This document shows positions 40,587 to 50,079 of a stretch of 64,000 bases of DNA, piece by piece. The translations under genes and the position numbers were made by a program. The stretch covers positions 3,480,001 to 3,544,000 of the forward strand of contig NZ_CP029693.1 in NCBI RefSeq assembly GCF_003228315.1, written 5' to 3'. Below the pieces are notes generated by a model. The model searched no databases. It was not told where the DNA came from and saw only the letters and a program-made list of their open reading frames with translations. Each line of letters starts with the position of its first letter. Positions within the stretch are counted from its first letter, which is position 1. Source of the stretch: Pseudomonas putida. Lineage in GTDB: Bacteria > Pseudomonadota > Gammaproteobacteria > Pseudomonadales > Pseudomonadaceae.

Positions 40587-41858
40587 TCAGACCGACTCCT
40601 GTCCGCGCAACTGGCCATCACCGACCACGATGTACTTCTCGCAGGTCAGACCTTCCAGGCCCACCGGGCCGCGGGCGTGCAGCTTATCAGTAGAAATGCC
40701 GATCTCGGCACCCAATCCGTATTCGAAGCCGTCGGCGAAGCAGGTCGGAGTGTTGATCATCACCGACGACGAATCGACTTCAGCCACGAAACGCCGGGTT
40801 TCGCCCTGATGTTCACTGACAATCGAATCGGTGTGGTGAGAGCCGTAATGGTTGATGTGCTCGATGGCCTGCTCCAGCCCTTCGACCACACGGATCGACA
40901 GGATCGGCGCCAGATACTCGGTATTCCAGTCTTCCTCGGTGGCCGGCAGCGCATCGATGATTACCCGCGTGCGTTCGCAGCCACGCAGTTCGACGCCTTT
41001 TTCGCGGAACTGGGCCGCCATCGGCGGCAGGAAATCTTTGGCAACGATTTGGTCGACCAACAACGTTTCCATCGCGCCGCAGATGCCATAGCGGTAGGTC
41101 TTGGCGTTGAACGCGATTCGCTGGGCCTTTGCCAGATCAGCGTGGGCACTGACATAAACGTGGCAGATACCGTCCAGATGCTTGATCACCGGAACGCGGG
41201 CATCGCGGCTGATGCGCTCGATAAGACCGCGACCGCCACGGGGCACGATGACGTCGACGTAGTCAGGCATCGCAATCAGGGCGCCAACGGCGGCCCGATC
41301 CGTGGTTTCGACCACTTGTACCACTGCTGCCGGCAGATCGGCTTCCGCCAGGCCACGCTGAATACAGGCCGCGATCGCACGGTTGGAGTGAATGGCTTCG
41401 GAGCCGCCACGCAGGATGGTCGCGTTGCCGGACTTCAGGCACAGGCTGGCGGCGTCGATGGTCACGTTCGGCCGGGACTCGTAAATGATCCCGATCACGC
41501 CCAGGGGCACACGCATCTTGCCGACCTGAATCCCCGACGGCCGGTAGCTCATGTCACGGATCGCGCCGACCGGGTCCGGCAATGCCGCGACCTGGCGCAA
41601 ACCGACGATCATGCCGTCGATGCGGGCCGGGGTCAGCGCCAGGCGTTCGAGCAGCGCAGGTTCCAGACCATTGGCGCGGCCGGCTGCCAGATCCTGCTCA
41701 TTGGCAGCGGTCAGTTCGGCGCGAGCAGCATCCAGCGCGTTGGCGGCAGCCTGCAACGCACGGTTCTTCTGCGCAGTGCTGGCACGGCCGATGACGCGGG
41801 AAGCCTCACGGGCAGCGCGACCCAGGCGGGTCATGTAGTCAAGAACGGACTCAGTCAT
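40587..41858 (-). CDS. proA: gamma-glutamyl phosphate reductase
   Basis: A 423-residue NADPH-dependent reductase of proline synthesis (gamma-glutamyl phosphate to glutamate semialdehyde). Seen: RMPLG-type region [59 protein letters not shown], and the catalytic Cys region [16 protein letters not shown]. Length is normal. It heads the proA-nadD-rsfS-rlmH run. Confidence 0.96.
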   Translation of the reverse strand: MTESVLDYMTRLGRAAREASRVIGRASTAQKNRALQAAANALDAARAELTAANEQDLAAGRANGLEPALLERLALTPARIDGMIVGLRQVAALPDPVGAIRDMSYRPSGIQVGKMRVPLGVIGIIYESRPNVTIDAASLCLKSGNATILRGGSEAIHSNRAIAACIQRGLAEADLPAAVVQVVETTDRAAVGALIAMPDYVDVIVPRGGRGLIERISRDARVPVIKHLDGICHVYVSAHADLAKAQRIAFNAKTYRYGICGAMETLLVDQIVAKDFLPPMAAQFREKGVELRGCERTRVIIDALPATEEDWNTEYLAPILSIRVVEGLEQAIEHINHYGSHHTDSIVSEHQGETRRFVAEVDSSSVMINTPTCFADGFEYGLGAEIGISTDKLHARGPVGLEGLTCEKYIVVGDGQLRGQESV

Positions 41859-42047
41859 GGTCTGGCGTGGTCTTTGAAAAGGGCTTGGTAAAGAATAAAG
41901 CGGCAGATTATAGCTGTCGCGACTCCCGACTAACAGCGGTGACGGGCGGATGGTCGAAATGGAGGTCGATTTGCCGACGTTCAGCCGGGATTAAGGCGCA
42001 AATTGGTATCATCGGCGCACTATCAGCCCTGATAAACCCTGCTCATC

Positions 42048-42746
42048 ATGACCGACCTGACCGTTCGAGCCCCCGCAACGAGCCTGCCACTGGGCCTTCC
42101 CGACGCGTTTTTCGACCGCGATCCGCAAATTCTGGCCCGTGATCTACTGGGCAAGGTCATTCGTCACCGCGTCGGTGATTTGTGGCTCAGCGCCCGAATC
42201 ATCGAGACCGAAGCCTATTACCTGGCTGAAAAAGGCAGTCACGCCTCCCTGGGTTACACGGAAAAGCGTAAGGCTTTGTTTCTGGATGGCGGGCACATCT
42301 ATATGTACTACTCCCGCGGCGGCGATTCCCTGAACTTCAGCGCTCAAGGTCCGGGCAACGCCGTGCTGATCAAATCCGCCTATCCGTGGGTTGACGAATT
42401 GAGCGGCCCGGCGAGTCTGGCGCAAATGCTGCTCAACAATCCAGACGCCCAGGGCCGCCCTCGCCCGTCGCAGAAGCTCTGCGCGGGGCAAACCCTGCTG
42501 TGCAAATCCCTGGGCCTGAAGGTGCCGGTCTGGGACGCCAAGCGTTTCGATCACGAGGTGCTGCTGGTGGAGGACGTAGGCCAGACACCCGCCCATGTCA
42601 TCCAGACCACCCGCCTGGGCATTCCCCACGGACGCGACGAACACCTGATGTACCGATTCGTCGACGCAGCCTACGCGGCCTGGTGCACGCGCAACCCGCT
42701 GCGACGGGGGCAGGTCGAAGATCGCGATTATTTTGTGCTGTCCTGA
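42048..42746 (+). CDS. mpg: DNA-3-methyladenine glycosylase (MPG/AAG type)
   Basis: A 232-residue AAG-family base-excision glycosylase. Motifs: ILARDLLGKVIRHRVGD, ARIIETEAYYLAEKGSHASL (catalytic Glu), GHIYMYYSRGGDSLNFSAQG and LCAGQTLLCKSLGLKVP. It is the mammalian-type (AAG) enzyme rather than TagI or AlkA. Divergent from proA across ~190 bp. Confidence 0.93.
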   Translation: MTDLTVRAPATSLPLGLPDAFFDRDPQILARDLLGKVIRHRVGDLWLSARIIETEAYYLAEKGSHASLGYTEKRKALFLDGGHIYMYYSRGGDSLNFSAQGPGNAVLIKSAYPWVDELSGPASLAQMLLNNPDAQGRPRPSQKLCAGQTLLCKSLGLKVPVWDAKRFDHEVLLVEDVGQTPAHVIQTTRLGIPHGRDEHLMYRFVDAAYAAWCTRNPLRRGQVEDRDYFVLS

Positions 42747-42771
42747 CCGGACTGGAAGCAAAAGGAATTCC

Positions 42772-42862
42772 CTGTAGGAGCGAGCCTGCTCGCGATGACG
42801 TCAGCACATCGGGCATCAATGCGACTGAAAGACTGCAATCGCGAGCAGGCTCGCTCCCACAA
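42772..42862. repeat. REP-type inverted repeat pair (family A)
   Basis: CTGTAGGAGCGAGCCTGCTC facing GCGAGCAGGCTCGCTCCCAC, between mpg and the DedA-PAP2 gene. Confidence 0.92.
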
Positions 42863-42894
42863 GATGCAATTGAACATTCAATGGAGTTGTTTTT

Positions 42895-44211
42895 ATGGGC
42901 CCATGGCTCGATAGCGTGACCGGCTGGTTGACGGTCAACCCGCAATGGCTGGCGGCGGCGGTATTCATCGTGGCCTTCATCGAATGCCTGGCGATAGCCG
43001 GCTTGATCGTACCTGGCACCGTGTTGCTGTTCGCTGTGGCGGTTTTGGCCGGCAGCGGAGCGCTGTCGTTGAGTGAAACGCTGCTGCTGGGTTTCGTGGC
43101 CGGCGTGCTCGGCGATGTGGTGTCGTATTTCCTCGGGCGCCACTTCCACCAGAACATCCGGCGCCTGCCAGGTTTGCGCCATCACCCGGAATGGATCGCC
43201 GGGGCCGAGGCCTATTTCCAGCGCTATGGCATCGCCAGCCTGCTGGTCGGCCGTTTTATCGGCCCCCTGCGCCCCATGCTCCCCATGGTCGCCGGCATGT
43301 TCGATATGCCCTTCCCTCGTTTCTTCGCCGTGAGCCTGCTGGCCGGTGCGGGCTGGTCTGTTGCCTACCTGCTGCCGGGCTGGGCCACCGGCGCGGCGAT
43401 TCGCTTGCCGCTGCCTGAAGGCTTCTGGCCCCAGGCCGGTGTTGTCGCCGCCGGCATTGCCCTGATGGTGGGATTAAGCGCAGCCAGCAGCCTGCGCAAG
43501 CATCGCAAGGCCACCCTGTTCATTACCGGGATGAGCTTTCTGATACTGGGCGCCGTCTTTATTGGCTACCCGCATCTGAGCGCCCTCGACAAGGGAGTGA
43601 TGACTCTGGTGCAGGAACACCGCAGCCCGATACTCGATGAAGTGGCCGTGGTGTTCACGCTGATCGGTGAGTTTCGCAACATGCTCATGTTCAGCGTCTT
43701 GCTGGTCGCGCTGCTGCTGGTCACTCGTCAATGGCGTCACGCAATATTCGCCTGCAGCACCCTGCTGTTCACGGCGCTGGGCAACACCGTAACCAAACAA
43801 TTCTTCGCCCGACTGCGCCCGGAGGTGTTGAGTGACCCATTGAGCAGCTACAGCATGCCCAGCGGCCACGCGTCGGGGTCGTTCGCGCTGTTCCTCACTC
43901 TCGCCGTCCTCGCCGGACGAGGGCAGCCACCACGGATGCGCCTGACCTGGTTGCTGGTGGGCTGCCTGCCGGCACTGGCGATTGCATTGTCGCGGGTGTA
44001 CCTCGGCGCGCACTGGCCAACGGATGTGCTGGCGGGCGCGATGCTGGCGGCCTGTATCTGTGCGGCAAGTCTTGGGTTGATTCAGCGTCGCACGCCCCTC
44101 ACCGCCATGCCGCCCAAGGTCTGGTGGCTGGTACTGCCGGCATTGGTGGCGCTGTTCGGATTCTTCGTGTTGCGGCATTTGCCGCATATGATGTTGAGAT
44201 ACGCCTACTAA
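42895..44211 (+). CDS. DedA-PAP2 fusion membrane protein
   Basis: A 438-residue inner-membrane protein joining two families. Residues ~1-200 are DedA-like (ECLAIAGLIVPGTVLLFAVA, GDVVSYFLGRHF, RFIGPLRPMLPMVAGMFDM), the family of undecaprenyl-phosphate flippases. Residues ~225-438 are a PAP2 phosphatase with the three signature motifs KQFFARLRP, SMPSGHASGSF and SRVYLGAHWPTD. The combination suggests a lipid-carrier dephosphorylation and translocation role (UndPP to UndP), but this is inference. A second, stand-alone DedA gene lies at 58653-59309. Confidence 0.92.
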   Translation: MGPWLDSVTGWLTVNPQWLAAAVFIVAFIECLAIAGLIVPGTVLLFAVAVLAGSGALSLSETLLLGFVAGVLGDVVSYFLGRHFHQNIRRLPGLRHHPEWIAGAEAYFQRYGIASLLVGRFIGPLRPMLPMVAGMFDMPFPRFFAVSLLAGAGWSVAYLLPGWATGAAIRLPLPEGFWPQAGVVAAGIALMVGLSAASSLRKHRKATLFITGMSFLILGAVFIGYPHLSALDKGVMTLVQEHRSPILDEVAVVFTLIGEFRNMLMFSVLLVALLLVTRQWRHAIFACSTLLFTALGNTVTKQFFARLRPEVLSDPLSSYSMPSGHASGSFALFLTLAVLAGRGQPPRMRLTWLLVGCLPALAIALSRVYLGAHWPTDVLAGAMLAACICAASLGLIQRRTPLTAMPPKVWWLVLPALVALFGFFVLRHLPHMMLRYAY

Positions 44212-44216
44212 AAAGC

Positions 44217-44287
44217 AAAAGATCGCAGCCTTCGGCAGCTCCTACAATCACACATCCTGTAGGAGCTGCCGAAGGCTGCGATCTTTT
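44217..44287. repeat. palindromic repeat, family B
   Basis: AAAAGATCGCAGCCTTCGGC facing its complement ending GCTGCGATCTTTT, ~12 bp spacer after TAGGAG-type arms. Shares its GATCGCAGCC core with 21560-21617. Placed between convergent genes, with outer A/T runs that would allow bidirectional termination. Confidence 0.9.
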
Positions 44288-44295
44288 AACGAACG

Positions 44296-44886
44296 TCAGG
44301 CAAACAACTCACCCTGCAACTCATCAAGCAGTGCCTGAATCGCATCCAGTCGCTGCTGTGGGTCGTCGAGTTGCAGCAGGTCGATCTTGTCCAGCTCGGC
44401 GAACGGCAGCAAATAGGCCAGCTGATTGGCCAGTGACTGTTGTCCCACGGCTTCGGTGCCCATGTTCAGCGCCTCGACCATCGGGTGCTCCGCCAGCGCC
44501 TTGAGCAGTGCGACCAGATCGGCATCTTCATCCTGCAACGGTTGCTCCGGCTCATCTTCGAGCCACTCGACGTCGGCGACGATCAACTGATCGCGCTGCA
44601 CTTCGGTACGCAGTACGTGGAAACGTCGACCGCCCTGCACGCGAATCCCCAGCAGACCGTTTTCCTGGGTCTTGAAGTCGGTGATCAGCGCTTCACAGCC
44701 AACCAGTGCGTAACCCGCCGGCGCGATGCCGACCTCTTCGCCATCGAGGATGCATACCACGCCGAAGCCGCCGCCCTGCTTCATGCAGCGCCCGATCATG
44801 TCCAGGTAGCGTGCCTCGAAAATCTGCAAGTCGAGGATGCAACCCGGAAACAGCACCGTGTTCAGCGGAAAAAGCGGCAGACTCAT
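44296..44886 (-). CDS. LON substrate-binding (LAN) domain protein
   Basis: A 196-residue stand-alone N-terminal domain of Lon protease, without ATPase or protease parts. Seen: LPLFPLNTVLFPGCILDLQI, FEARYLDMIGRCMKQGGGFG and GYALVGCEALITDF, then a helical C-terminal half (LLKALAEHPMVEALNMGTEA). Function unknown, possibly substrate or partner recognition. The ATG at 44886 has AAGGAA at 6-nt spacing; the upstream ATG at 44892 overlaps that site. It follows lrgB by 10 bp. Confidence 0.88.
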   Translation of the reverse strand: MSLPLFPLNTVLFPGCILDLQIFEARYLDMIGRCMKQGGGFGVVCILDGEEVGIAPAGYALVGCEALITDFKTQENGLLGIRVQGGRRFHVLRTEVQRDQLIVADVEWLEDEPEQPLQDEDADLVALLKALAEHPMVEALNMGTEAVGQQSLANQLAYLLPFAELDKIDLLQLDDPQQRLDAIQALLDELQGELFA

Positions 44887-44896
44887 AGACATTTCC

Positions 44897-45613
44897 TTAA
44901 ACCACCATCGACACCGCCAACGGCAGCAACACCGCCGTGGCCACGCCCATCAGACTCATCGCCAGCGCCGCGAAGGCACCGCATTCTTCATTTTCCTGCA
45001 TCGCCACGGCCGTACCGACCGCATGCGCCGTCATGCCCAGCGCCATGCCGCGCGCCTCGGGGCTGTGAACGCCGAGCCGGGTCAACAGGCTTGGACCGAA
45101 GATCGCGCCGATCACGCCCGTGATCAGCACGAACACCGCCGCCAACGCCGCGACACCGCCAATCTGTTCGGCCACCAGCATGGCAATCGGTGAAGTCACC
45201 GATTTGGGCGCCATGGTCATCAAAATCATGTGTTCGGCGCCGAACCACCAGCCCAGCAGCACGCCCATGCTGGTGGCGACGACACCGCCTATCACCAGCG
45301 TAGTAAATATCGGCCAGAACAACTGCCGAATCCGCCGCAGGTTCAGGTACAGCGGCACGGCCAGCGCGACCGTGGCCGGCCCCAGCAGGATGCTGAGGAT
45401 CTCGGTGCTCTTGCGATACTCGGCATAGGTCAGCCCGCAGCCCACCAGCACACCGATTACCAGCAACATGGAGACCAGCACCGGCTGCAAAAAGATCCAG
45501 CGGGTTTTCTCGTACGCCGCCAACACAAGCTGATAGGCACCCAAAGTAATACCGATGCCGAACAACGGATGATGGATGACCGACGTCCAGGCGCCGTTCC
45601 AGTCGAGGGTCAT
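44897..45613 (-). CDS. lrgB: LrgB/CidB family membrane protein
   Basis: A 238-residue LrgB/CidB-family membrane protein with 6-8 TM segments. Seen: HPLFGIGITLGAYQLVLAAY, LGPATVALAVPLYLNLRRIR, PKSVTSPIAMLVAEQIGG and the conserved GMTAHAVGTAVAMQENE. These proteins pair with LrgA/CidA in holin-like control of murein hydrolases or in export of small metabolites such as pyruvate/glycolate. Overlaps lrgA by 4 bp (ATGA). Confidence 0.92.
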   Translation of the reverse strand: MTLDWNGAWTSVIHHPLFGIGITLGAYQLVLAAYEKTRWIFLQPVLVSMLLVIGVLVGCGLTYAEYRKSTEILSILLGPATVALAVPLYLNLRRIRQLFWPIFTTLVIGGVVATSMGVLLGWWFGAEHMILMTMAPKSVTSPIAMLVAEQIGGVAALAAVFVLITGVIGAIFGPSLLTRLGVHSPEARGMALGMTAHAVGTAVAMQENEECGAFAALAMSLMGVATAVLLPLAVSMVV

Positions 45614-45975
45614 GAGTGGTCCTCGGAGGGGTGAGCGTGGCGCTTGATCAAGCGCTGCATCAATACGCCTGCGAAAGCCATGGACAACAGCAGCGACAAC
45701 ACCAGCGCGCCCGCAATGGCCCAGAAATCCGCCGCAATGTCCTTGGCGTAGACCATTACACCCACGGCTGGCGGCACCAGCAGCAGAGGCAGGTAGCGCA
45801 GCAGGCTGCCGGCCGCCACGTTCAGCGGCTCACCGACCTGACCGCGACTGATCAAAAACACCAGCAACAACAGCAGGCCGACAATCGGCCCCGGCAGAAT
45901 CGGCAAAAACAAATGGTTGATCGCGGTGCCGAGCAATTGAAACAGCACCAGCCATGTCAGGCCACGTAACAACAT
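45610..45975 (-). CDS. lrgA: CidA/LrgA family holin-like protein
   Basis: A 121-residue four-TM CidA/LrgA-type protein. The family core LPGPIVGLLLLLVFLISRGQ is followed by LNVAAGSLLRYLPLLLVPPAVGVM and a positively charged tail (RLIKRHAHPSEDHS). It is translationally coupled to lrgB. Direction lrgA-lrgB-LON-domain gene suggests one transcript. Confidence 0.92.
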   Translation of the reverse strand: MLLRGLTWLVLFQLLGTAINHLFLPILPGPIVGLLLLLVFLISRGQVGEPLNVAAGSLLRYLPLLLVPPAVGVMVYAKDIAADFWAIAGALVLSLLLSMAFAGVLMQRLIKRHAHPSEDHS

Positions 45976-46171
45976 CCTTCATCTCCCGCAGAACCCGTTA
46001 CCCGCCATCACGGGCCGGGCATTATAAACATGCCTGCCGTATACACCGGCATTCGCCAAAAGCATGGTCGGTTGACCGCAGGAATTAACAATGTTGATCT
46101 ACAGTGGTAAACCGGGGGCCCAGATCCCCGGCTCAAAACCATAAAAACCGATGAACCCAAGGAGAGTCTCA

Positions 46172-46627
46172 ATGCCCTTTGTTCCAGTTGCAGAGCTCAA
46201 AGATTATGTCGGCAAGGAACTTGGACGTTCCGAATGGCTCACGATCGATCAGGAGCGCATCAACCTGTTCGCCGAAGCCACAGGGGACTATCAGTTCATC
46301 CACGTCGATCCGGTCAAGGCCGCGCAAACGCCTTTCGGCAGCACCATCGCCCATGGTTTCCTGTCGCTGTCGCTGATCCCGAAACTGATGGAAGACATCC
46401 TCGTCGTGCCTGAAGGCCTGAAGATGGTGGTCAATTACGGCCTGGACAGCGTGCGCTTCATTCAGCCGGTCAAGGTCAACTCCAAAGTGCGCCTGAAGGT
46501 CGACCTGACTGAAGTGACCGAGAAAAAGCCTGGTCAATGGCTGCTCAAAGCCACCACCACCCTGGAAATCGAAGGCTCGGACAAACCCGCGTACATCGCC
46601 GAACCTTTGTCACTCTGCTTCGTGTAA
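46172..46627 (+). CDS. MaoC-like (hotdog-fold) dehydratase
   Basis: A 151-residue single-hotdog MaoC/R-hydratase protein. The catalytic motif is FAEATGDYQFIHVDPVKAAQ (Asp and His), followed by FGSTIAHGFLSLSLIPKLM. It probably hydrates enoyl-CoA or a similar thioester; the substrate is unknown. AAGGAGA 7-8 nt upstream supports the ATG at 46172, not 46151. Confidence 0.9.
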   Translation: MPFVPVAELKDYVGKELGRSEWLTIDQERINLFAEATGDYQFIHVDPVKAAQTPFGSTIAHGFLSLSLIPKLMEDILVVPEGLKMVVNYGLDSVRFIQPVKVNSKVRLKVDLTEVTEKKPGQWLLKATTTLEIEGSDKPAYIAEPLSLCFV

Positions 46628-46741
46628 ACCTTCCCGGATGCGAAGCAGCGCCTGCTGTTTCGCGCCCGCCGCTTTATATACCGGCTGTATAAGGACCCAT
46701 AGCTGCGGCATACTCGGTCGCCTAATTGCCCGGAACCCGCT

Positions 46742-48460
46742 ATGCGCTCACTTGCACTCCTTGCCTTGACCCTGATGCTCACCGCATGCGGTGACGGTGA
46801 ATCGCCGTTACCCCCTGATGCCCGTCTGCCGGACGGCGGTCGCTATCGGGGTGATCTGGTCGATGGATTGCTGCAAGGCCAGGGCCGCATCGATTACCCC
46901 AATGGCAGCTGGTACGCCGGCGAGTTCGACAAAGGCCAATGGCACGGCCAAGGCGAATGGCACGGCAGCAATGGCGAGGTCTATCGCGGGAAGTTCAATC
47001 AGGGCCTGTTCGACGGCCAGGGCAGCCTCACCACCAATGGCAGTAGCTACAACGGTGGCTTCAAGCTCGGTCGACGCGACGGTGAAGGTACCCTCAAAGA
47101 AAACGGCATGACCTACCGGGGCGAGTTCAAGGCCGACCAGTACTCAGGCCTCGGGCGCCTGGAACTCGAAGACGGCAGCTCCTACCAGGGCCAGTTCGCC
47201 CACGGCAAACCCAATGGCGAAGGCCAGCGCGGCGACGGCAATGGCAATCAGTTCACCGGGCACTTCGTTGACGGCCAGCTGGAAGGCAACGGGACATTCA
47301 ATAGCGCCGACGGCGACATCTATGTCGGCAGCTTCAAGAACAACCAACTGAACGGCAAGGGCCGCTACGAAAACGCTGACGGCGATGTCTGGCTGGGTCA
47401 ATTCAAGGAAGGTTCGCTCAACGGCAAGGGTGAGCTGATCGGTGCCGATGGCAGTCATTACATCGGCCAATTCAACGATTGGCGCTTCAGTGGCCAGGGC
47501 CGCCTGAACCTGGCCGACGGCAGCTTCTACATCGGCCAGTTCGACAGCGACACCTATTCCGGTCGCGGCACCCTGGTGCTGACCGATGGCTCGGTGCTCA
47601 GCGGCCTGTGGGTCAATGGGCAGCGTGTGCGTGACGCCGATGGCAAGTTGTTGCCCGACACCCTCGAACTCGGCCTGCTGGCCCAGGGACGCCTGCTGGA
47701 AGACGCGCTGGGCAACGTGCCCGCCTCGACCCCGGCCGTCGAGTTGTACACCCTGACCCTCGGCGGCGACGGCAAGCAGAGCGTGTTCCTGCGCGAATCC
47801 GACTACGTCGCCAACATGCTCACCAGCCGCTTTGGTGCCTTTGGCCAGATCCGCCTGGTGAACCATCGCGACCATATCGGCGACCGGCCGATGGCCACCC
47901 GGGAAAACCTGCGACGCGCGGCACTGACGCTGGCCGAACGCAGCGGCCCGGAAGATTTGATTTTCATTTACCTGTCCAGCCACGGCACCAGTGAACATGA
48001 ACTGGTGCTCGACCAGCCGCGCATGGAACTGGCCGACCTGCCGGCCGACGAACTGGCCGCGGTGCTCGCCCCACTGAAAAACCGCGACAAGATCATTGTG
48101 ATTTCGGCCTGCTATTCCGGCGGTTTCATACCCGCCCTGAAAGACGAACGCACACTGATCATGACCGCCTCGCGAGCCGACCGCGTGTCGTTCGGTTGCT
48201 CCGAGGAAGCCAATTTCACCTACTTCGGTGACGCCCTGTTCAACCAGGCCCTGAACCAGACCGACGACTTGGAACAAGCCTTCAAACTGGCCAAGGCGAC
48301 AGTTGCCGAGCGTGAGCTGGCCGATGGCTACGAAGCCTCTGAACCGCAGATCTGGGCGCCTAAAACCGTGCTCTCGCACTGGCAGTTGCTACGCAAGCAG
48401 CAAGCCCGTAAGGCCCTGCAAAGTGCGTCGATCGAGAGCAAGGACGCAAAGACCAACTAA
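46742..48460 (+). CDS. lipoprotein with 11 MORN repeats and a C13 caspase-like peptidase domain
   Basis: A 572-residue lipoprotein: lipobox LTACGDG (Cys16); eleven ~23-residue MORN repeats (about 34-285), e.g. YAGEFDKGQWHGQGEW and YIGQFNDWRFSGQGRL; a linker; and a C-terminal clan CD cysteine peptidase domain of C13 (legumain-like) type (about 335-525). The catalytic dyad is visible as H414 in IYLSSHGTSEHE and C457 in VISACYSGGFIPAL. MORN repeats often bind membranes or proteins. Substrate is unknown. Location at an envelope membrane is inferred from the lipobox. I recall a comparable gene in P. aeruginosa near here. It is 27 bp upstream of the TIP30-like gene. Confidence 0.9.
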   Translation: MRSLALLALTLMLTACGDGESPLPPDARLPDGGRYRGDLVDGLLQGQGRIDYPNGSWYAGEFDKGQWHGQGEWHGSNGEVYRGKFNQGLFDGQGSLTTNGSSYNGGFKLGRRDGEGTLKENGMTYRGEFKADQYSGLGRLELEDGSSYQGQFAHGKPNGEGQRGDGNGNQFTGHFVDGQLEGNGTFNSADGDIYVGSFKNNQLNGKGRYENADGDVWLGQFKEGSLNGKGELIGADGSHYIGQFNDWRFSGQGRLNLADGSFYIGQFDSDTYSGRGTLVLTDGSVLSGLWVNGQRVRDADGKLLPDTLELGLLAQGRLLEDALGNVPASTPAVELYTLTLGGDGKQSVFLRESDYVANMLTSRFGAFGQIRLVNHRDHIGDRPMATRENLRRAALTLAERSGPEDLIFIYLSSHGTSEHELVLDQPRMELADLPADELAAVLAPLKNRDKIIVISACYSGGFIPALKDERTLIMTASRADRVSFGCSEEANFTYFGDALFNQALNQTDDLEQAFKLAKATVAERELADGYEASEPQIWAPKTVLSHWQLLRKQQARKALQSASIESKDAKTN

Positions 48461-48487
48461 GCTGAAGAGTATCAAGGGAGAAACACT

Positions 48488-49129
48488 ATGTACTTGACGC
48501 CTCAGCACGTATTGCTTGCCGGAGCTACCGGCTTGACCGGTGAACACCTGCTTGATCGCTTGCTCAATGAGCCCACGATCACCCGGGTACTGGCGCCCTC
48601 GCGCCGGCCACTGGCCCGGCATCCGCACCTGGAAAACCCCGTGGGCGACCCGGCGATGTTCCTGCCGCAGCTGAGCGGCCGCGTCGATATCGCCTATTGC
48701 TGCCTGGGCACCACCATCAAGCAGGCGGGCTCGGAACAGGCGTTCCGCGCGGTGGATCTGGACATGGTGGTGGCGTTCGCCAAGCGTGCCAGGGAGATGG
48801 GCGCACGGCATCTGATCGTGATCAGTGCATTGGGTGCTGATCGCCGATCGTCGAATTTCTACAACCGGGTCAAAGGCGAGATGGAATACGCGTTGCGGGC
48901 ACAGGACTGGCCGCAGCTGACCATTTGCCGGCCCTCGCTGCTGCTGGGAGAGCGAGTTGAACCACGGCGGGCGGAGCAAATGGCTGGCCCCTTGTCACGA
49001 CTGATCCCCGGCAAGTTCCACGGCATCGAGGCCTGCCAGCTGGCCCGCGCGATGTGGCGCCTGGCGCTGGAAGAGCAGGATGGGGTGCGGATTGTCGAGT
49101 CGGATGAGTTGCGCAAGCTAGGCAAATAA
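48488..49129 (+). CDS. NAD(P)-binding oxidoreductase, TIP30/HTATIP2-like
   Basis: A 213-residue atypical SDR-fold protein. Dinucleotide motif [19 protein letters not shown] near the N-terminus, [20 protein letters not shown], and the SDR-like active segment [20 protein letters not shown] (Tyr-x3-Lys as YNRVK). This resembles human HTATIP2 and bacterial YwnB-like proteins; the substrate is unknown. It starts 27 bp after the MORN-peptidase gene, so they may be cotranscribed. Confidence 0.88.
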   Translation: MYLTPQHVLLAGATGLTGEHLLDRLLNEPTITRVLAPSRRPLARHPHLENPVGDPAMFLPQLSGRVDIAYCCLGTTIKQAGSEQAFRAVDLDMVVAFAKRAREMGARHLIVISALGADRRSSNFYNRVKGEMEYALRAQDWPQLTICRPSLLLGERVEPRRAEQMAGPLSRLIPGKFHGIEACQLARAMWRLALEEQDGVRIVESDELRKLGK

Positions 49130-49132
49130 ATC

Positions 49133-49162
49133 TGTGTCGAGGGAGCTTGCTCCCTCGACACA
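49133..49162. terminator. perfect 14-bp palindromic hairpin between convergent genes
   Basis: TGTGTCGAGGGAGC and GCTCCCTCGACACA form a perfect stem with a two-base (TT) spacer. It sits between the convergent TIP30-like and YceK-like genes. There is no T tract after the stem on either strand, so it may be a REP-type element (GAGGGAGCTTGCTCCCTC core) rather than a classical terminator. Confidence 0.6.
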
Positions 49163-49169
49163 AAAAACC

Positions 49170-49454
49170 TTACAGCCCACCCGTCGCCTGAAAGTTCACG
49201 CCCAGCACGGTCAGCAACGACAACGGCAACAACAACGTGTCAAGCAATGCACTGGCCGGCAGATCAACTCCCGGATAACCCGGGGCCTCAGCGCCGAAAC
49301 GATCCTTCGCGCAGCAGCCGCCGTTCATCGCATACAGATCCAGCCGCGTCCCGGCGTAGACAACCGGCGCTCCCGGCTTGGCGGCATCCAGCGTGCGCGC
49401 CGTGGCGCACCCCGTCAGCTGCAAGGCCAGCACCACCACCCACAGCTTATTCAT
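49170..49454 (-). CDS. YceK/YidQ family lipoprotein
   Basis: A 94-residue lipoprotein: lipobox LQLTGCAT, then the family pattern [18 protein letters not shown] and a C-terminal hydrophobic segment ([18 protein letters not shown]). YceK/YidQ proteins are small outer-membrane lipoproteins of unknown function. The ATG overlaps the ubiX 3' end (ATGAATAA), so translation may be coupled. Confidence 0.88.
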   Translation of the reverse strand: MNKLWVVVLALQLTGCATARTLDAAKPGAPVVYAGTRLDLYAMNGGCCAKDRFGAEAPGYPGVDLPASALLDTLLLPLSLLTVLGVNFQATGGL

Positions 49455-50079
49455 CACTGGACAAATGGTGTTCGCCCCAACGCGGCAGCATGTCCTGGGG
49501 AATGTTCAGCAGGTTGAGGATTCGCGCCACGACAAAATCGATCAGGTCATCGATGGTTTGCGGCTGATGGTAGAAGCCCGGCGATGCCGGCAGGATCGTT
49601 ACTCCCATGTTCGACAGCTTGAGCATGTGCTCGAGATGGATGCTCGAATACGGTGCCTCGCGGGGCACCACAATCAACTGGCGGCGCTCCTTGAGCGTGA
49701 CGTCGGCGGCCCGTTCGATCAGGTTGTTGCAGGCACCGGTCGCGATGGCCGACAAGGTCCCCGTGGAACAGGGCACCACCACCATCGCCGCCGGCGCACC
49801 GGAGCCCGAGGCCACCGGCGACATCCAGTCTTCCTTGCCATATACCCGAATCTGCCCGGCGGCGGCACCGGTGTATTCGGTGAGGAACGCCTGCATCATT
49901 TGCGGCTTGGCCGGCAGCGTGACATCGGTTTCGGTGGCCATCACCAGTTGCGCGGCCTTGGAAATCAGGAAGTGCACCTCGCGGTCGTCGCGCACCAGGC
50001 AATCGAGCAGGCGCAAGCCATACTGGGCACCGGAAGCGCCGGTCATCGCCAGCGTGATGCGGTCCGGACCGTTGTTCAT
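49447..50079 (-). CDS. ubiX: flavin prenyltransferase UbiX
   Basis: A 210-residue prenyltransferase that makes prenyl-FMN for the UbiD decarboxylase of ubiquinone synthesis. Motifs: [20 protein letters not shown] (flavin loop), [40 protein letters not shown] and [20 protein letters not shown]. Start at 50079, overlapping mpl by 4 bp (ATGA). Confidence 0.95.
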   Translation of the reverse strand: MNNGPDRITLAMTGASGAQYGLRLLDCLVRDDREVHFLISKAAQLVMATETDVTLPAKPQMMQAFLTEYTGAAAGQIRVYGKEDWMSPVASGSGAPAAMVVVPCSTGTLSAIATGACNNLIERAADVTLKERRQLIVVPREAPYSSIHLEHMLKLSNMGVTILPASPGFYHQPQTIDDLIDFVVARILNLLNIPQDMLPRWGEHHLSSDE

